Source of the DNA: Rhodothermales bacterium
GTDB lineage: Bacteria; Bacteroidota; Rhodothermia; Rhodothermales; UBA10348
NCBI GenBank assembly: GCA_028284865.1
Contig: JANQQV010000009.1
Coordinates: 62,001-126,000 of the forward strand
DNA: 64,000 nt
Reading direction: 5' to 3'
Below the pieces are notes generated by a model that ran no database searches, was not told the origin of the DNA, and worked only from the letters and a program-made list of their open reading frames with translations. Of the stretch, positions 17,224-26,239 are shown piece after piece (positions within the stretch are counted from its first letter, which is position 1; each line of letters opens with the position of its first letter). A program made the position numbers and the translations under genes.

Positions 17224-17931
17224 TCAGCGTGCTTCCTCGACCGCCATGGACGCAAGCGACTCGCTGCCAGCAACGACTCCGCGCAGCCAATCATACCACG
17301 CATCGAGCCCTTCACCGGTCTGGCACGAGACCTCAAATATGCGGAGCCCGGGATTGATCGAAAGCGCGTTTTCGCGAACCCGTTCGATCGAGAAGTTTGA
17401 GTACTGGGCGAGGTCAGTCTTGTTGATGACCATGACGGAGGATCGCCGGAAGATTCCGGGATACTTCAAGGGCTTGTCATCACCCTCCGTGGTCGAGATC
17501 AACGCAATTTTCAGGTGTTCGCCCAGGTCGTAGGAGGAGGGACAAACCAGGTTGCCGACGTTTTCGATGAACATGATGTCGACCCCATCCAGATCGATCT
17601 CTTCCATGGCGGTACCCACCATGTGCGCCTCGAGGTGACATGCTCCGCCGGTCACGATGGGCCGCACGCGTTTGCCACCCGCAGCTATCAGTCGGTTCGC
17701 GTCGTTATCGGTCTGCACATCCCCGGCGACGAGGGCCATGTTGAGCTCATCGCCCAGCTCGCGAAGCGTGTGCTCCAGCAAACTGGTTTTTCCCGATCCT
17801 GGTGAGGACACGAGATTGAATGAGGCCACGCCTCTCTCCTCGAAGGTCTCGCGCAAGGCCGCAGCCACGCGGTCGTTCTCGGCCAGAACTTTCTGTCGGA
17901 ATTCGAACTTCTTCAGATTCAGGGTTGGCAT
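17224..17931 (-). CDS. hypB: Hydrogenase nickel-incorporation GTPase HypB
   Basis: 235 aa. SIMIBI GTPase motifs: P-loop 'SSPGSGKTSLLE', 'GDVQTDNDA', and 'NKTDLA' for guanine recognition. The metal site 'GGACHLEAHM' (Cys-His) and 'FIENVGNLVCPSSYDLGE' are typical of HypB. There is no His-rich N-terminal nickel-storage stretch, so it should act only in GTP-dependent nickel delivery with HypA, whose gene lies 74 bp upstream. Confidence 0.97.
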   Translation of the reverse strand: MPTLNLKKFEFRQKVLAENDRVAAALRETFEERGVASFNLVSSPGSGKTSLLEHTLRELGDELNMALVAGDVQTDNDANRLIAAGGKRVRPIVTGGACHLEAHMVGTAMEEIDLDGVDIMFIENVGNLVCPSSYDLGEHLKIALISTTEGDDKPLKYPGIFRRSSVMVINKTDLAQYSNFSIERVRENALSINPGLRIFEVSCQTGEGLDAWYDWLRGVVAGSESLASMAVEEAR

Positions 17932-18005
17932 GGTGTAGACCGGGTGTTGGGGTGTCTGGGACTCGGGGTGTCAGGTATTCAGATGCAGGGTATCCAGGGC
18001 GGGAA

Positions 18006-18365
18006 TCAGGATTGGACAGGCTGCTCGGCTACATCTACGGAAACGATATCGAGCTCGTAGCCGGATGTCACCGAAACATCGCTCGAGCCACATACAGAGC
18101 AAATGAATGCCAGCTCCTCGGTTGGGGCGGTGGTACCACACGTGGCGCAGGCCAGTGTGATCGGAAGTGATTCGATCTCAAGGGTACACGCATCCATACC
18201 AAACTCGCTCCGAAGGGCCTCAAACCCGAATACGAGTGAGTCATTATGGATTCCTGCGAGCGCACCGATCTGCAGGGAAATCGAGGAGATAGCTCCCCAT
18301 CCCTGCCGATCCTGCTCCCGCTGGACCGATTCGAGGATGCTTTGTGCAATGCTGAGTTCGTGCAT
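18006..18365 (-). CDS. hypA: Hydrogenase nickel metallochaperone HypA
   Basis: 119 aa starting MHELSIAQSILESV at ATG 18365; His2 of the invariant MHE start is the nickel ligand. Residues about 73-95 hold the structural zinc site, two CxxC pairs (CATC ... CSVC). The open frame continues upstream into the protease gene, but only this start gives the MHE terminus. It delivers nickel with HypB to the precursor large subunit. It lies 16 bp after the protease gene. Confidence 0.96.
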   Translation of the reverse strand: MHELSIAQSILESVQREQDRQGWGAISSISLQIGALAGIHNDSLVFGFEALRSEFGMDACTLEIESLPITLACATCGTTAPTEELAFICSVCGSSDVSVTSGYELDIVSVDVAEQPVQS

Positions 18366-18381
18366 GGTCAGTTCCCTCGGG

Positions 18382-18861
18382 TCAACTCGGTGTCGTTGGA
18401 GCATCGATGAGCGAGGCACAGGCATCCTCAACGGCTTCGACCAGCGCATCGAATTGGTCCTGAACCACGTCCGAAAGACCCTCTCCAGCCGAAAAATCAG
18501 CCCCTTCGACCCCAATCAGGATGACATGAGGGGGAAGCGAACCGAGGACGCGCATCATCTCAATGGCCTCAGCCACCGAGAACGCGTGAGTCGAGTAGTT
18601 GAAGAAATCAGACGGGATGGACTGATCGCTCGCGTCGAGTCTGTGGATCGTTCCCGCAGGCTGACCGGAATTGACGGCATCCACAACCACGGCAGCGAGG
18701 CGTCCTTCAAGTAATGACATCATGGCCGTCCCTTCGCCACTGCACTCAACGACGTGCATTTCGTCGGTGGTTCGACGAGACATCTCTCGCGCAGCCAGCA
18801 AGCCTACGGCGTCATCCCGTCGATATGGGTTGCCTACACCGATGAGCAGGATGTCAGCCAA
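18382..18861 (-). CDS. [NiFe]-hydrogenase large-subunit maturation protease (M52)
   Basis: 159 aa. Starts 'MADILLIGVGNPYRRDDAVGL', the M52 (HyaD/HycI) motif whose Asp/Glu-type residues contact nickel. It continues with 'VVVDAVNSGQPAGT' (second metal Asp) and 'FNYSTHAFSVAEAIEMM' (His ligand). It should clip the short tail after the C-terminal CxxH of the HyhL precursor once nickel is in place. It overlaps the nickel-permease gene by 8 bp. Confidence 0.95.
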   Translation of the reverse strand: MADILLIGVGNPYRRDDAVGLLAAREMSRRTTDEMHVVECSGEGTAMMSLLEGRLAAVVVDAVNSGQPAGTIHRLDASDQSIPSDFFNYSTHAFSVAEAIEMMRVLGSLPPHVILIGVEGADFSAGEGLSDVVQDQFDALVEAVEDACASLIDAPTTPS

Positions 18862-19459
18862 GGATCACCTCCGACATCTCGATCAGCAGCAATACGCCCA
18901 GGAGGATGGAGAGCCACCCAGCTAGCCGCTGGATGAGGCGTATCCAGCGTTCGCCAGAAAACTGGAAGGGCAGGCTCAATACCAGGGTAAACAGCCACAT
19001 GCCAAAGACATTGCCGATGGAAAAGGCTCCGATGTAGATCAAGGCACCGGCTGAGGAGTCCACCGTGGCCAGAACGAGAAGAAGAAGCGCTGCGCTGCCT
19101 GCCAGGCCATGGATGGCGCCAACACCGACGCTTGCCATCGCCTGATGCTCGGTTTCGTCCTGGACCGGACTGCGAAGCGCTCGTACACCCAGCACGATCA
19201 GCAGTACACCGACAATTCCTTCGAAGCCCGCTTCCAGACCCGTGGAAATTGTCATGTTCAGGAGGAGCAGCCCCATTCCCACAATGAGTAGCGTGGCAGC
19301 ATGGCCAATGCCCCAATAGAGGCCTATTCCGGCCGTTTTCCACCAGGATTCCTTCCGGCGGACCATGGAGGAGACCGCAACGATGTGGTCGGCGTCCAGG
19401 GCGTGGCGAAGTCCGAGTACGAATCCGCTGCCGACGGCAACGGTCAGAATGGCAAGCAT
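18854..19459 (-). CDS. Nickel/cobalt permease, NicO/UreH-like
   Basis: 201 aa and almost entirely hydrophobic, with about six transmembrane helices. The first helix pair contains 'GLRHALDADHIVAVSSM', the H-x4-D-H signature of the NiCoT/NicO nickel transporters. A second His/Ala-rich helix ('YWGIGHAATLLIVGMG') also matches, and 'GAIHGLAGSAALLLL' is the third conserved block. It is shorter than the classic NiCoT (about 350 aa) and closer to the UreH/NicO group. Position inside the hydrogenase operon points to nickel uptake for the enzyme. Confidence 0.9.
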   Translation of the reverse strand: MLAILTVAVGSGFVLGLRHALDADHIVAVSSMVRRKESWWKTAGIGLYWGIGHAATLLIVGMGLLLLNMTISTGLEAGFEGIVGVLLIVLGVRALRSPVQDETEHQAMASVGVGAIHGLAGSAALLLLVLATVDSSAGALIYIGAFSIGNVFGMWLFTLVLSLPFQFSGERWIRLIQRLAGWLSILLGVLLLIEMSEVILG

Positions 19460-19513
19460 GGTCTCAATAAGTCAGTTCCGGGGTGAAAGAACGTACGTTT
19501 CAGGCTAGTGGTG

Positions 19514-20818
19514 TCAGGAGCGTTCGATATTCAGTTTCAGAAAATGGCAGGAGCACGAAATACACGGGTCGTAGTTGCGGATGCCCTGTTCGCACTGCCA
19601 CTGCAGCTCGTCGTCAGGCAGATGGAGATTCTCCTGGACGAAGTGGCGCATATCCAGCTCCATCGAAGGCTGGTTTTGCGAAGTTGGGGGAATGATGCGG
19701 GCTGATTTCACCAGGCCGTCTGAGCCGATGGCATAGTGATGCCAGCAGATTCCGCGTGGCGCCTCGGTACATCCAGCGCCTTCGCCATCAACCGGCTCAA
19801 CGTCGACATACGCGTTGCCTGGGCCCAGATAGCGGTCGCAGACGGCGATGGCTGTGTCACACGCATGGATCAGCTCCACGCTGCGGATGAGGATGCTCTT
19901 GAACGGGTTGAAGCAGGTTTCTTCGAGTCCGTTGGCCAGCGCCAGCTCCTGGATTTCGCCGGAAAGGCGATCGAAGTTCAAATTGTAGCGGGCCATGGGG
20001 CCGACCAGGTACGGTCCGCGCTCCTTCACGCCAGCGTGCAGCGAGGTCGACTGCGGTACGTGGAATTCCTCGAAGTGCTCAAGGAAGTCCTCGATCGCGA
20101 TATCAATGCCCTTGTTGGACACGATGCGACCACTGAGGATGGCATACTCCTCTGGATGCCGCATGGCGACTAGCTCGTAGTCCCGCTGGAAGTCAGGAAT
20201 ATCGAGACCGGCGCAGAACTGCAGCGTCTTGATGGATGCCTCTTTCGCCCACTCCAGCTCTGCTTTCAGCGCTTCCATTTCGCTGATCTCCGGTAGTCGA
20301 TAGAATCCTCCAACCTTGACGTTGATCGGGTGAATTTCCCGGCCGCCAAGCAGATTCATGATCTCATTGCCGGCTTTCTTCAGACGCAAGCCCATGTTGA
20401 CCACTTCGGGGTGGTCTTTAGCCATGGTAATGGCATCCTGATAGCCCATGAAGTCAGGCGCATGCAGCATGAACACATGAAGCGCATGGCTTTCGATCCA
20501 CTCACCGCAGTAAATCAGATGGCGGAGGTCTCGCAGCTGGCCATTGACCGCCACGCCACAAGCCGTCTCCATGGCCTGGGCGGATCCCATCTGGTACGCA
20601 ATCGGGCAGATACCGCAGATCCGGGCTGTGATATCGGGTACTTCCCGGAAGGAGCGACCTCGCAGGAAGGCTTCGAAGAATCGCGGAGGCTCAAAGATGT
20701 TGAGTTTGGCATCCTCGACCTGTCCGTCCTTGACCTTGATGTAGAGAGCGCCTTCGCCTTCGACTCGGGCAAGGTAATCGACCTGGATGGTGCGTGAGTC
20801 CTTAGCTTCCATTGGCAT
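19514..20818 (-). CDS. hyhL: Group 3b [NiFe]-hydrogenase large subunit HyhL
   Basis: 434 aa. This is the catalytic subunit holding the NiFe(CN)2CO site. The L1 motif RICGICP is at about residue 65, with Tyr where other groups usually have His (PIAYQ), as in group 3b. The L2 motif DPCISCSCH is at about 417-425. After that His come nine residues (FLKLNIERS), the peptide the M52 protease removes. Cytosolic: no signal or Tat motif. The start overlaps hyhS by up to 17 bp; an ATG at 20812 is also possible. With HyhBGS it should couple H2 and NAD(P)(H). Confidence 0.96.
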   Translation of the reverse strand: MPMEAKDSRTIQVDYLARVEGEGALYIKVKDGQVEDAKLNIFEPPRFFEAFLRGRSFREVPDITARICGICPIAYQMGSAQAMETACGVAVNGQLRDLRHLIYCGEWIESHALHVFMLHAPDFMGYQDAITMAKDHPEVVNMGLRLKKAGNEIMNLLGGREIHPINVKVGGFYRLPEISEMEALKAELEWAKEASIKTLQFCAGLDIPDFQRDYELVAMRHPEEYAILSGRIVSNKGIDIAIEDFLEHFEEFHVPQSTSLHAGVKERGPYLVGPMARYNLNFDRLSGEIQELALANGLEETCFNPFKSILIRSVELIHACDTAIAVCDRYLGPGNAYVDVEPVDGEGAGCTEAPRGICWHHYAIGSDGLVKSARIIPPTSQNQPSMELDMRHFVQENLHLPDDELQWQCEQGIRNYDPCISCSCHFLKLNIERS

Positions 20819-21608
20819 GCTTGCGGCTTTCGTCTCGGAAGGCTTCCGATTCGGTGGTGAAGAGGCGGAAGAGGCGGGTGATTTCGGCAGATGTCAGTCC
20901 CAGAATCGAGAATCGCTCTGCAATCGACGCAGTGTTGGGCGTTTCATTGGGCCCGTAGCAGCCGAAGCATCCCCGGTGATACGAAGGACACAGCGCGTTG
21001 CAGCCGGCGTGTGTTACCGGTCCCAGGCAGGCTTCGCCCTTCGAGACCATGACGCATGTCGTTCCCCGGCTCTTGCATTCAATGCAGACGGAGTGGGCCT
21101 TGATCAACGGGCGCCGATTGTTCAGCGTAGCGCTGATCAGTTCGATGAGCTGCGCCTTATTGATGGGGCACCCATTCAATTCAAAATCGACCTTGACGTG
21201 GTCAGAGATCGGTGTCGACGTCCGAAGCGTGCTGATGTACTCCGGATGCGCATAGACCACGTTCACGAATTCGTTGACGTTGCTGTAGTTGCGCAGCGCC
21301 TGGATCCCACCTGCTGTTGCGCATGCCCCGATCGTGATGAGCGTTTTGGTCTGCTTTCGGATCTCGTGGATTCGCTCTGCATCGTGCAGAGTAGTAATGG
21401 AACCCTCAATGAGCGAAATGTCATACGGGCCATCGATCACAGCTCGCGTCGCCTCTGGGAAGTAGGCAATCTGGATGGCTTCGGCCACGGCCAATAGTTC
21501 ATCTTCGCAATCGAGCAGGCTCAGTTGGCAGCCGTCACACGAGGCGAACTTGAAGACAGCCACTTTTGGCCGGGCGCGGACGGGCGCATTGTTCGTTCGA
21601 ACTTCCAT
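20802..21608 (-). CDS. hyhS: Group 3b [NiFe]-hydrogenase small subunit HyhS
   Basis: 268 aa from ATG 21608; the frame stays open upstream inside hyhG, but the sequence there is not hydrogenase-like. The iron-sulfur ligands are visible: '[16 protein letters not shown]' (proximal cluster), '[13 protein letters not shown]', '[15 protein letters not shown]', then a Cys-rich C-terminal part '[13 protein letters not shown]', '[28 protein letters not shown]' for the further [4Fe-4S] clusters. It has no Tat signal, so it is cytosolic and not of the uptake type. It wires the NiFe site to HyhG and HyhB. Confidence 0.96.
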   Translation of the reverse strand: MEVRTNNAPVRARPKVAVFKFASCDGCQLSLLDCEDELLAVAEAIQIAYFPEATRAVIDGPYDISLIEGSITTLHDAERIHEIRKQTKTLITIGACATAGGIQALRNYSNVNEFVNVVYAHPEYISTLRTSTPISDHVKVDFELNGCPINKAQLIELISATLNNRRPLIKAHSVCIECKSRGTTCVMVSKGEACLGPVTHAGCNALCPSYHRGCFGCYGPNETPNTASIAERFSILGLTSAEITRLFRLFTTESEAFRDESRKHANGS

Positions 21609-21616
21609 GGTGCCCC

Positions 21617-22486
21617 TCACAGTTGTCGGATGTTGAAGAGGTGCTCGACCTTGTCGAACCGATAAACGGGCCCATCTTTGCAGACGAATTCCGTTCCCCA
21701 CTGACAGTGACCGCATCGGCCGATGGCACATTGCATGTTGCGCTCCATCGAGACGTAGATCTGATCGTTCGTGACGCCCAGGCGGTTCATATTCATGATC
21801 ACGAAGTGCATCATGATCTCCGGACCACAAACGAATGCGGCTACTTTTTCGGGCTCGAAACCAGCTCCGGTGATCATCGTGGTGATGACGCCAACATGAC
21901 CGCGCCAGGACCGGTCAGCCCGGTCAACCGTGACCCAGACTTCCACATCCAGATTGGACTTGTATTGGCCCAGTTCTTCGGGGTAGAGGATGTCTTCGGG
22001 GGTACGGGCGCCATAGAGGATGATGAACCGGCCATAGTCATCGCGATTCTCCATGACGTGGCGGATGACAGGACGAATCGGTGCCAGCCCGATTCCTCCA
22101 GCTGCGATGACGATATCCTTACCCTTGCAAGATTCGATCGGCCAGTACGTCCCGAACGGGCCGCGAAGTCCGACCTTGTCGCCAACGTTGAGACCGCTCA
22201 AGGCGGACGTAACGACACCGACATCCCGGATGGTATGAACGATGTTCTTGCTCGTGCCGGGCGTACCGCTGATGGAGATCGGGACTTCGCCCGTTCCGAA
22301 CGTGTACAGCATGTTGAATTGGCCCGGAGCGAAGGTGAATTCGGATCCGTTCTCGAATTCCAGTTCGATCGTGAACGTATCGGCTGTTTCCTGCTTGCGG
22401 TCCACGATGCGGGTTTTTACAGGCAACATGGGGTCGCCGGCGCCGTGGACAACGGGAGGGAGCGGAGATAGGGAGGTATCAAGCAT
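21617..22486 (-). CDS. hyhG: Hydrogenase FAD/NAD(P)-binding diaphorase subunit HyhG
   Basis: 289 aa. A ferredoxin-reductase fold: FAD-binding barrel ('[22 protein letters not shown]', about residues 51-75), then a NAD(P)-binding domain ('[17 protein letters not shown]', '[15 protein letters not shown]', '[11 protein letters not shown]'), and a C-terminal Cys cluster ('[27 protein letters not shown]') that binds [2Fe-2S] as in dihydroorotate dehydrogenase PyrK. It moves electrons between NAD(P)H and the HyhSL core. Overlaps the cyclic-nucleotide gene by 8 bp. Confidence 0.95.
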   Translation of the reverse strand: MLDTSLSPLPPVVHGAGDPMLPVKTRIVDRKQETADTFTIELEFENGSEFTFAPGQFNMLYTFGTGEVPISISGTPGTSKNIVHTIRDVGVVTSALSGLNVGDKVGLRGPFGTYWPIESCKGKDIVIAAGGIGLAPIRPVIRHVMENRDDYGRFIILYGARTPEDILYPEELGQYKSNLDVEVWVTVDRADRSWRGHVGVITTMITGAGFEPEKVAAFVCGPEIMMHFVIMNMNRLGVTNDQIYVSMERNMQCAIGRCGHCQWGTEFVCKDGPVYRFDKVEHLFNIRQL

Positions 22487-22934
22487 AGAGCTCGGCCAGT
22501 TGGAGACGGGTTGCCATGAGGCGCTCGACGACCAGTTTCATGAACCGGCGGGTGATGTTGAATCCGAAATCCGGATCCGCGTCACACTTATCTCGGACGC
22601 ATTGCGCATTGAAAGCAAATACTGAGACGTCATCCATTACCCGGACGTCGTAGCGGACGCTGAGTGGAGGATTGAGCCAGCTCCAGCCAATAATGCCTCC
22701 TTCGCCCACGGTTTGCACTACGTAGGTTCTGTTTCCGGCATCCATTTCGACGGCCACGCGGCCGGAGCGGATCAGGTAAAACTCATCGGCTTCCTTTCCC
22801 ATGAGCATCATGAATTCGCCAGCCTTGTATCGTTTGTTTTGCGCACAGCCAGCGATGAAGTCGACGTGATCGCGATCCATGCCCTCAAAGAAGGGATGAA
22901 CGACCATCAGATCGGATAAAGGTTTGTTTTTCAT
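22479..22934 (-). CDS. Stand-alone cyclic-nucleotide-binding domain protein of the hydrogenase operon
   Basis: 151 aa. The whole length is one Crp-type cNMP-binding beta-roll: 'FFEGMDRDHVDFIAGCAQNKRYKAGEFMMLMG', 'FYLIRSGRVAVEM', 'GEGGIIGWSWLNPP' (in place of the phosphate-binding GE-x2-Alal loop), then one long helix to the end. It has no DNA-binding helix-turn-helix, so it is not an ordinary transcription factor. It is locked into the operon by overlaps on both sides (ATGA with hyhB, 8 bp with hyhG), which suggests a regulatory or assembly partner of the hydrogenase itself. Confidence 0.9.
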   Translation of the reverse strand: MKNKPLSDLMVVHPFFEGMDRDHVDFIAGCAQNKRYKAGEFMMLMGKEADEFYLIRSGRVAVEMDAGNRTYVVQTVGEGGIIGWSWLNPPLSVRYDVRVMDDVSVFAFNAQCVRDKCDADPDFGFNITRRFMKLVVERLMATRLQLAELYA

Positions 22935-24082
22935 GCTGTTGCCTCTTCATTGGTAGTTGCTTCGAGGGCGTCCCCTGCAAAGCCACGCAATTCTTCCCGG
23001 ATGTCGATTCCGACGGGACACCAGGTGACACATCGTCCGCATCCCGTGCAACCGCTCATGCCAAACTGATCGACCCAGAACGACATCTTGTGAGTCAACC
23101 ACTGACGGTAGCGTGAGGCACCGATTCTTCGGATTGATCCTCCGTGGATGTAGGAGTGATCCATCGTGAAGCAGGAGGACCAGGTCTGCCACCGCTCGGC
23201 ATGAGTGCCGTCCAGATCAGTCACATCCTCAATACCCGAGCAGAAGCAGGTTGGGCAGGACAGTGTGCAATTGGCACAATTCAGGCAGCGCTCGGCGATC
23301 GATTCCCATCGCGGGCTTTCCGTCGCCGCCTTCAGCAGGGCCGGGATGTCGGTGTCTGGAAGAGCCGGCTGCATGGCTGCAACAGCGCGATCAATGATCT
23401 CTTGTCTGGCAGCGTCGTCGGCTTCGGTTGTGGCTTCGAGGTCAAGGTTATTGACCAGCGCGGTTCCTTTTTCGGATCCGGTCTCGACGAGGAAGCGGTG
23501 GTCGTCGTCGACCCCGACTTCAGTCAGTGCGACGTCGAATCCGCTACGGCACTCGGGACCCTTACCGGCATCGGTGCAGAAGCACGTGGATGATGGACGA
23601 TGGCAGTTCACCGCTATGATGATGCACTCGTTCCGGCGCTTTGCATAGAAAGGATCGACGAAATCACTTCCCATGAATACGCGGTCTTGAATGGCAATCG
23701 CGTCCAGATCGCACGCACGCGCGCCCAGGAAGGCGAGCGGTTTCTCTGTGTCCTCGACTTTCGTCATGGACATATCATGGCGATCGATGTCCAGCAGTTT
23801 TCGTCGAGACGGAAACAGGTATTGTTTGAATGATCCAGCGCCGACGGCAAATCCGAAATACTCGGTGTCGCCGCGATCGGTCAGTCGGAATGATCCGGGC
23901 TGCTGCTCGTCTCCCCATCCTTGTGGAAGTGATTCCGATGTCCGGATCTCGGCAAGGGTAATGGCTGCGTCGCGTTTGACTGGCGCAATGACACGGTATC
24001 CCTGATCCAGCAGGGCATCGATCAGTGAATTCAGTTGGTCAGCTTTCAGCTGGCCAGCGAATGAGCGAGGTCGTAATTCCAT
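22931..24082 (-). CDS. hyhB: Hydrogenase iron-sulfur subunit HyhB (4Fe-4S dicluster)
   Basis: 383 aa. The N-terminal 250 residues match the beta subunit of sulfhydrogenase-type enzymes ('YFGFAVGAGSFKQYLFPSR', 'FLGARACDLDAIAIQDRVF', a Cys-rich 'CIIIAVNCHRPSSTCFC'). The C-terminal part holds two ferredoxin-like clusters: 'CLNCANCTLSCPTCFC' (about residue 267) and 'CTGCGRCVTWCPVGID' (about 345). It relays electrons with HyhG. It is the first gene of the 12-kb hydrogenase operon. The 199 bp upstream hold no gene; two 11-bp direct copies of GTGTAGGGGAG (24156 and 24245) lie there. Confidence 0.94.
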   Translation of the reverse strand: MELRPRSFAGQLKADQLNSLIDALLDQGYRVIAPVKRDAAITLAEIRTSESLPQGWGDEQQPGSFRLTDRGDTEYFGFAVGAGSFKQYLFPSRRKLLDIDRHDMSMTKVEDTEKPLAFLGARACDLDAIAIQDRVFMGSDFVDPFYAKRRNECIIIAVNCHRPSSTCFCTDAGKGPECRSGFDVALTEVGVDDDHRFLVETGSEKGTALVNNLDLEATTEADDAARQEIIDRAVAAMQPALPDTDIPALLKAATESPRWESIAERCLNCANCTLSCPTCFCSGIEDVTDLDGTHAERWQTWSSCFTMDHSYIHGGSIRRIGASRYRQWLTHKMSFWVDQFGMSGCTGCGRCVTWCPVGIDIREELRGFAGDALEATTNEEATA

Positions 24083-24281
24083 GGCATCCGGGATTAACTC
24101 GAATGCAGGATAGATGGAGTCGGGCGATTAGGGTGTCGGTGGGTGACCGACCCGGGTGTAGGGGAGACTACCACATCGCTCGTGAGGCGGCAGCGTCTGG
24201 AATGCCTGAATGTGCGCGCCAACACCAGAAAAGCGCTACCAGCAGTGTAGGGGAGCTGCTGTGGGTGAATACCTGCGTGCA

Positions 24282-24320
24282 TAAAAAAGTGCGGCGCGGA
24301 CCCGAGGTCCGCGCCGCACT
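24282..24320 (-). terminator. Rho-independent terminator of the dienelactone hydrolase gene
   Basis: A perfect 15-bp stem, AGTGCGGCGCGGACC / GGTCCGCGCCGCACT, with a CGA loop. On the minus strand it is followed by a run of T (AAAAAA at 24283-24288 on the plus strand). It insulates the hydrogenase promoter region from the gene at 24342-25238. Confidence 0.9.
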
Positions 24321-24341
24321 CCAAATGTCACTCCAAGAAGG

Positions 24342-25238
24342 TCAGTCGGTGGTGGCTTCAGCCGAGGATTCCTCCGAATTGTTCTCTTCCGACCCAAGCG
24401 TCCTATCGAGGTAGGCTTTCAACCGATTCCATGCGTCCTGGCCGGGCTCTGCACGCGTTTCCATGTCCTGGTCGATGCGCAGCCAGAAGCCGTGCCCAAC
24501 CTCATCGTAGATGTGCAGGTCGTTCTCGATGCCGATTTCGTTGAGCGCGGCCTCGAAGGCTTCGACTTGCTCTGGCGCAGGACCCTGGTCCAGACGTGCG
24601 AACGTGCCATATACCTCGTGGTCGATGTGCTGCAGGCGCTCAGGGTCGTCGATCAGACGTCCGTAGAAAATGGCTGTGGCCTCGTGCTGGTCACCATCCA
24701 GGCCGAAAGAGAGCGCAATGCCTCCGCCGAAACACCAGCCCATCGCGCCTACGCGACCCGACACGTCATCTCGACCCTTCAGAAAGGCGACTGCAGCATT
24801 TAGGTTGGCCACGACCGTGTCCATATCTCCCGAAGCCGCAGACATCAGCTCGATATTCTCGTCCCGGTTGCTGCCGGTCTGCCCGGAGTACAAATCAGCC
24901 GCCAGCGTGACGTAGCCCTCCGCTGCAAAGTCATCCGCAACCTGGCGAACCCGATCCACCAGACCGTTCCATTCGTGAATGATGATCAGAGCCGGGAACG
25001 GACCATCTCCCTCTGGTACGGCCAGATAGCCCGTGGTCGCTGCGTCGGCATCATAGTAGTTGACGTCGACGCCTTCTAGCTCGCCTCCATTGCCGAGGAT
25101 GGCAGGGGGCATTTCAGAGTCAGATGTTGGTGCGAACGCAACGCGTGGATCCGATTCAACCAAAGGCTCGTCGGAGGCAGGGTTGCACGCAGAAAGGGAG
25201 ATGGCCAGCACGCAGGTCAGAACGGTAGGGAATCGCAT
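24342..25238 (-). CDS. Dienelactone hydrolase family lipoprotein
   Basis: 298 aa from ATG 25238. The signal peptide ends with lipobox SLSAC. The alpha/beta hydrolase domain begins near 'GYLAVPEGDGPFPALIIIHEWNGL' and has the DLH catalytic set: Cys in 'GAMGWCFGGG' (the nucleophile elbow), and His in 'DEVGHGFW', with an Asp expected between ('ARLDQGPAPEQ'). Such proteins hydrolyse lactones or esters; being lipidated, it acts outside the cytoplasm. Single-gene unit with its own terminator. Confidence 0.88.
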   Translation of the reverse strand: MRFPTVLTCVLAISLSACNPASDEPLVESDPRVAFAPTSDSEMPPAILGNGGELEGVDVNYYDADAATTGYLAVPEGDGPFPALIIIHEWNGLVDRVRQVADDFAAEGYVTLAADLYSGQTGSNRDENIELMSAASGDMDTVVANLNAAVAFLKGRDDVSGRVGAMGWCFGGGIALSFGLDGDQHEATAIFYGRLIDDPERLQHIDHEVYGTFARLDQGPAPEQVEAFEAALNEIGIENDLHIYDEVGHGFWLRIDQDMETRAEPGQDAWNRLKAYLDRTLGSEENNSEESSAEATTD

Positions 25239-25340
25239 GATGAGTAGGTTTGGGTGGGGTATTGAATGGGAAGAAGGAGCCAACGAGAGCACGGTCAGCG
25301 GGCCGAACGCATCAGTGTGACTGATATCAATGGAAAAAGG

Positions 25341-26177
25341 TCAATGAGAAACCACGTCATCCCGGTTCAGATCGGCGCCTAACGCACCGTTCAGGAAGGC
25401 GGCTCGTCGCCCAACCATGCCGCCCGATGAATCAGCCATCAGCACATTGAAGTGCAAATGGGGCACGGTCGTAAATCCGGTGATCCCGACCGTCCCGAGT
25501 GGTTGCCCCCTGGAAACCGAGTCACCAACGGCTACAGTACTACTGCCTGACTCCAGATGAACATACTGGGTTATCAGGCGGGAATGGGGATGATACACTG
25601 TGATGAAGTTGGCAAACGGGCGATACTTACGATCGCTACCTCCGATGTCATAGCCATCAATGACACCCACGACGAAACCGTTATCAGCTGCCGTTACCGT
25701 GTCGCCAACGGCCAGGTCGAAGTCGATGGCGTATCGACTGTAGGGTGAGTTGTGCGAAAACGATCCGTTGTATCCCTGAATGATGCGATACGTTCGGCCT
25801 TCCGGAAACGGCCACGCCAGGGGAACGTCGGTGATCGCGAGCGAGGGATCGCCCATCGTCATGGAGAATCGGACGTTCTCGATCACAGCAGTAGAATCCA
25901 CTCCATTCATGGCGATGGCAATGGATGAATCGGACTTTGGCTGCAGCACGAAGGCATTGGGTGAAAACGGCGGGACTGCAGGATCGGATGATGAAATCAC
26001 GATCCGCAACGGGATATCCGAAGGGTTGCCGAGGTCAACAATCATGGAATCATCCCTGAACGTGCGGTCGAATTCGACTTCCATCTGACGCAGGTTGGCC
26101 TCGGGAAGGGACTCGCACCCTAATCCGACGACGGCGAGGATCACCAAAACGGCGATATGTGGTCGACAGCAAAGCAT
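25341..26177 (-). CDS. M23 family metallopeptidase lipoprotein
   Basis: 278 aa. The N-terminal hydrophobic segment ends VVGLGC, a lipobox-like site. The first about 120 residues form a beta-rich domain of unknown type. The second half is an M23/LytM peptidase: His in 'GSFSHNSPYSRYAIDFDLAVGD' (H-x8-D zinc pair), 'VTAADNGFVVGV', 'FITVYHPHSRLITQYVHLESG' and 'VPHLHFNVL' (the HxH). All zinc ligands are therefore present. By family it cuts peptidoglycan cross-links or a related peptide. Its start is divergent from the propeller gene at 26240. Confidence 0.9.
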   Translation of the reverse strand: MLCCRPHIAVLVILAVVGLGCESLPEANLRQMEVEFDRTFRDDSMIVDLGNPSDIPLRIVISSSDPAVPPFSPNAFVLQPKSDSSIAIAMNGVDSTAVIENVRFSMTMGDPSLAITDVPLAWPFPEGRTYRIIQGYNGSFSHNSPYSRYAIDFDLAVGDTVTAADNGFVVGVIDGYDIGGSDRKYRPFANFITVYHPHSRLITQYVHLESGSSTVAVGDSVSRGQPLGTVGITGFTTVPHLHFNVLMADSSGGMVGRRAAFLNGALGADLNRDDVVSH

Positions 26178-26239
26178 GCGGGGATTATACTGAGGATTAC
26201 CCTATCGTCGAAGCACTTGCACCCACCAGCAATTCTCCC

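Noticed and set aside
24156-24255. Two 11-bp direct copies of GTGTAGGGGAG in the hydrogenase promoter region
   Set aside because: Separated by 78 bp without symmetry or phasing; too little to call an operator, so noted only in the hyhB entry.
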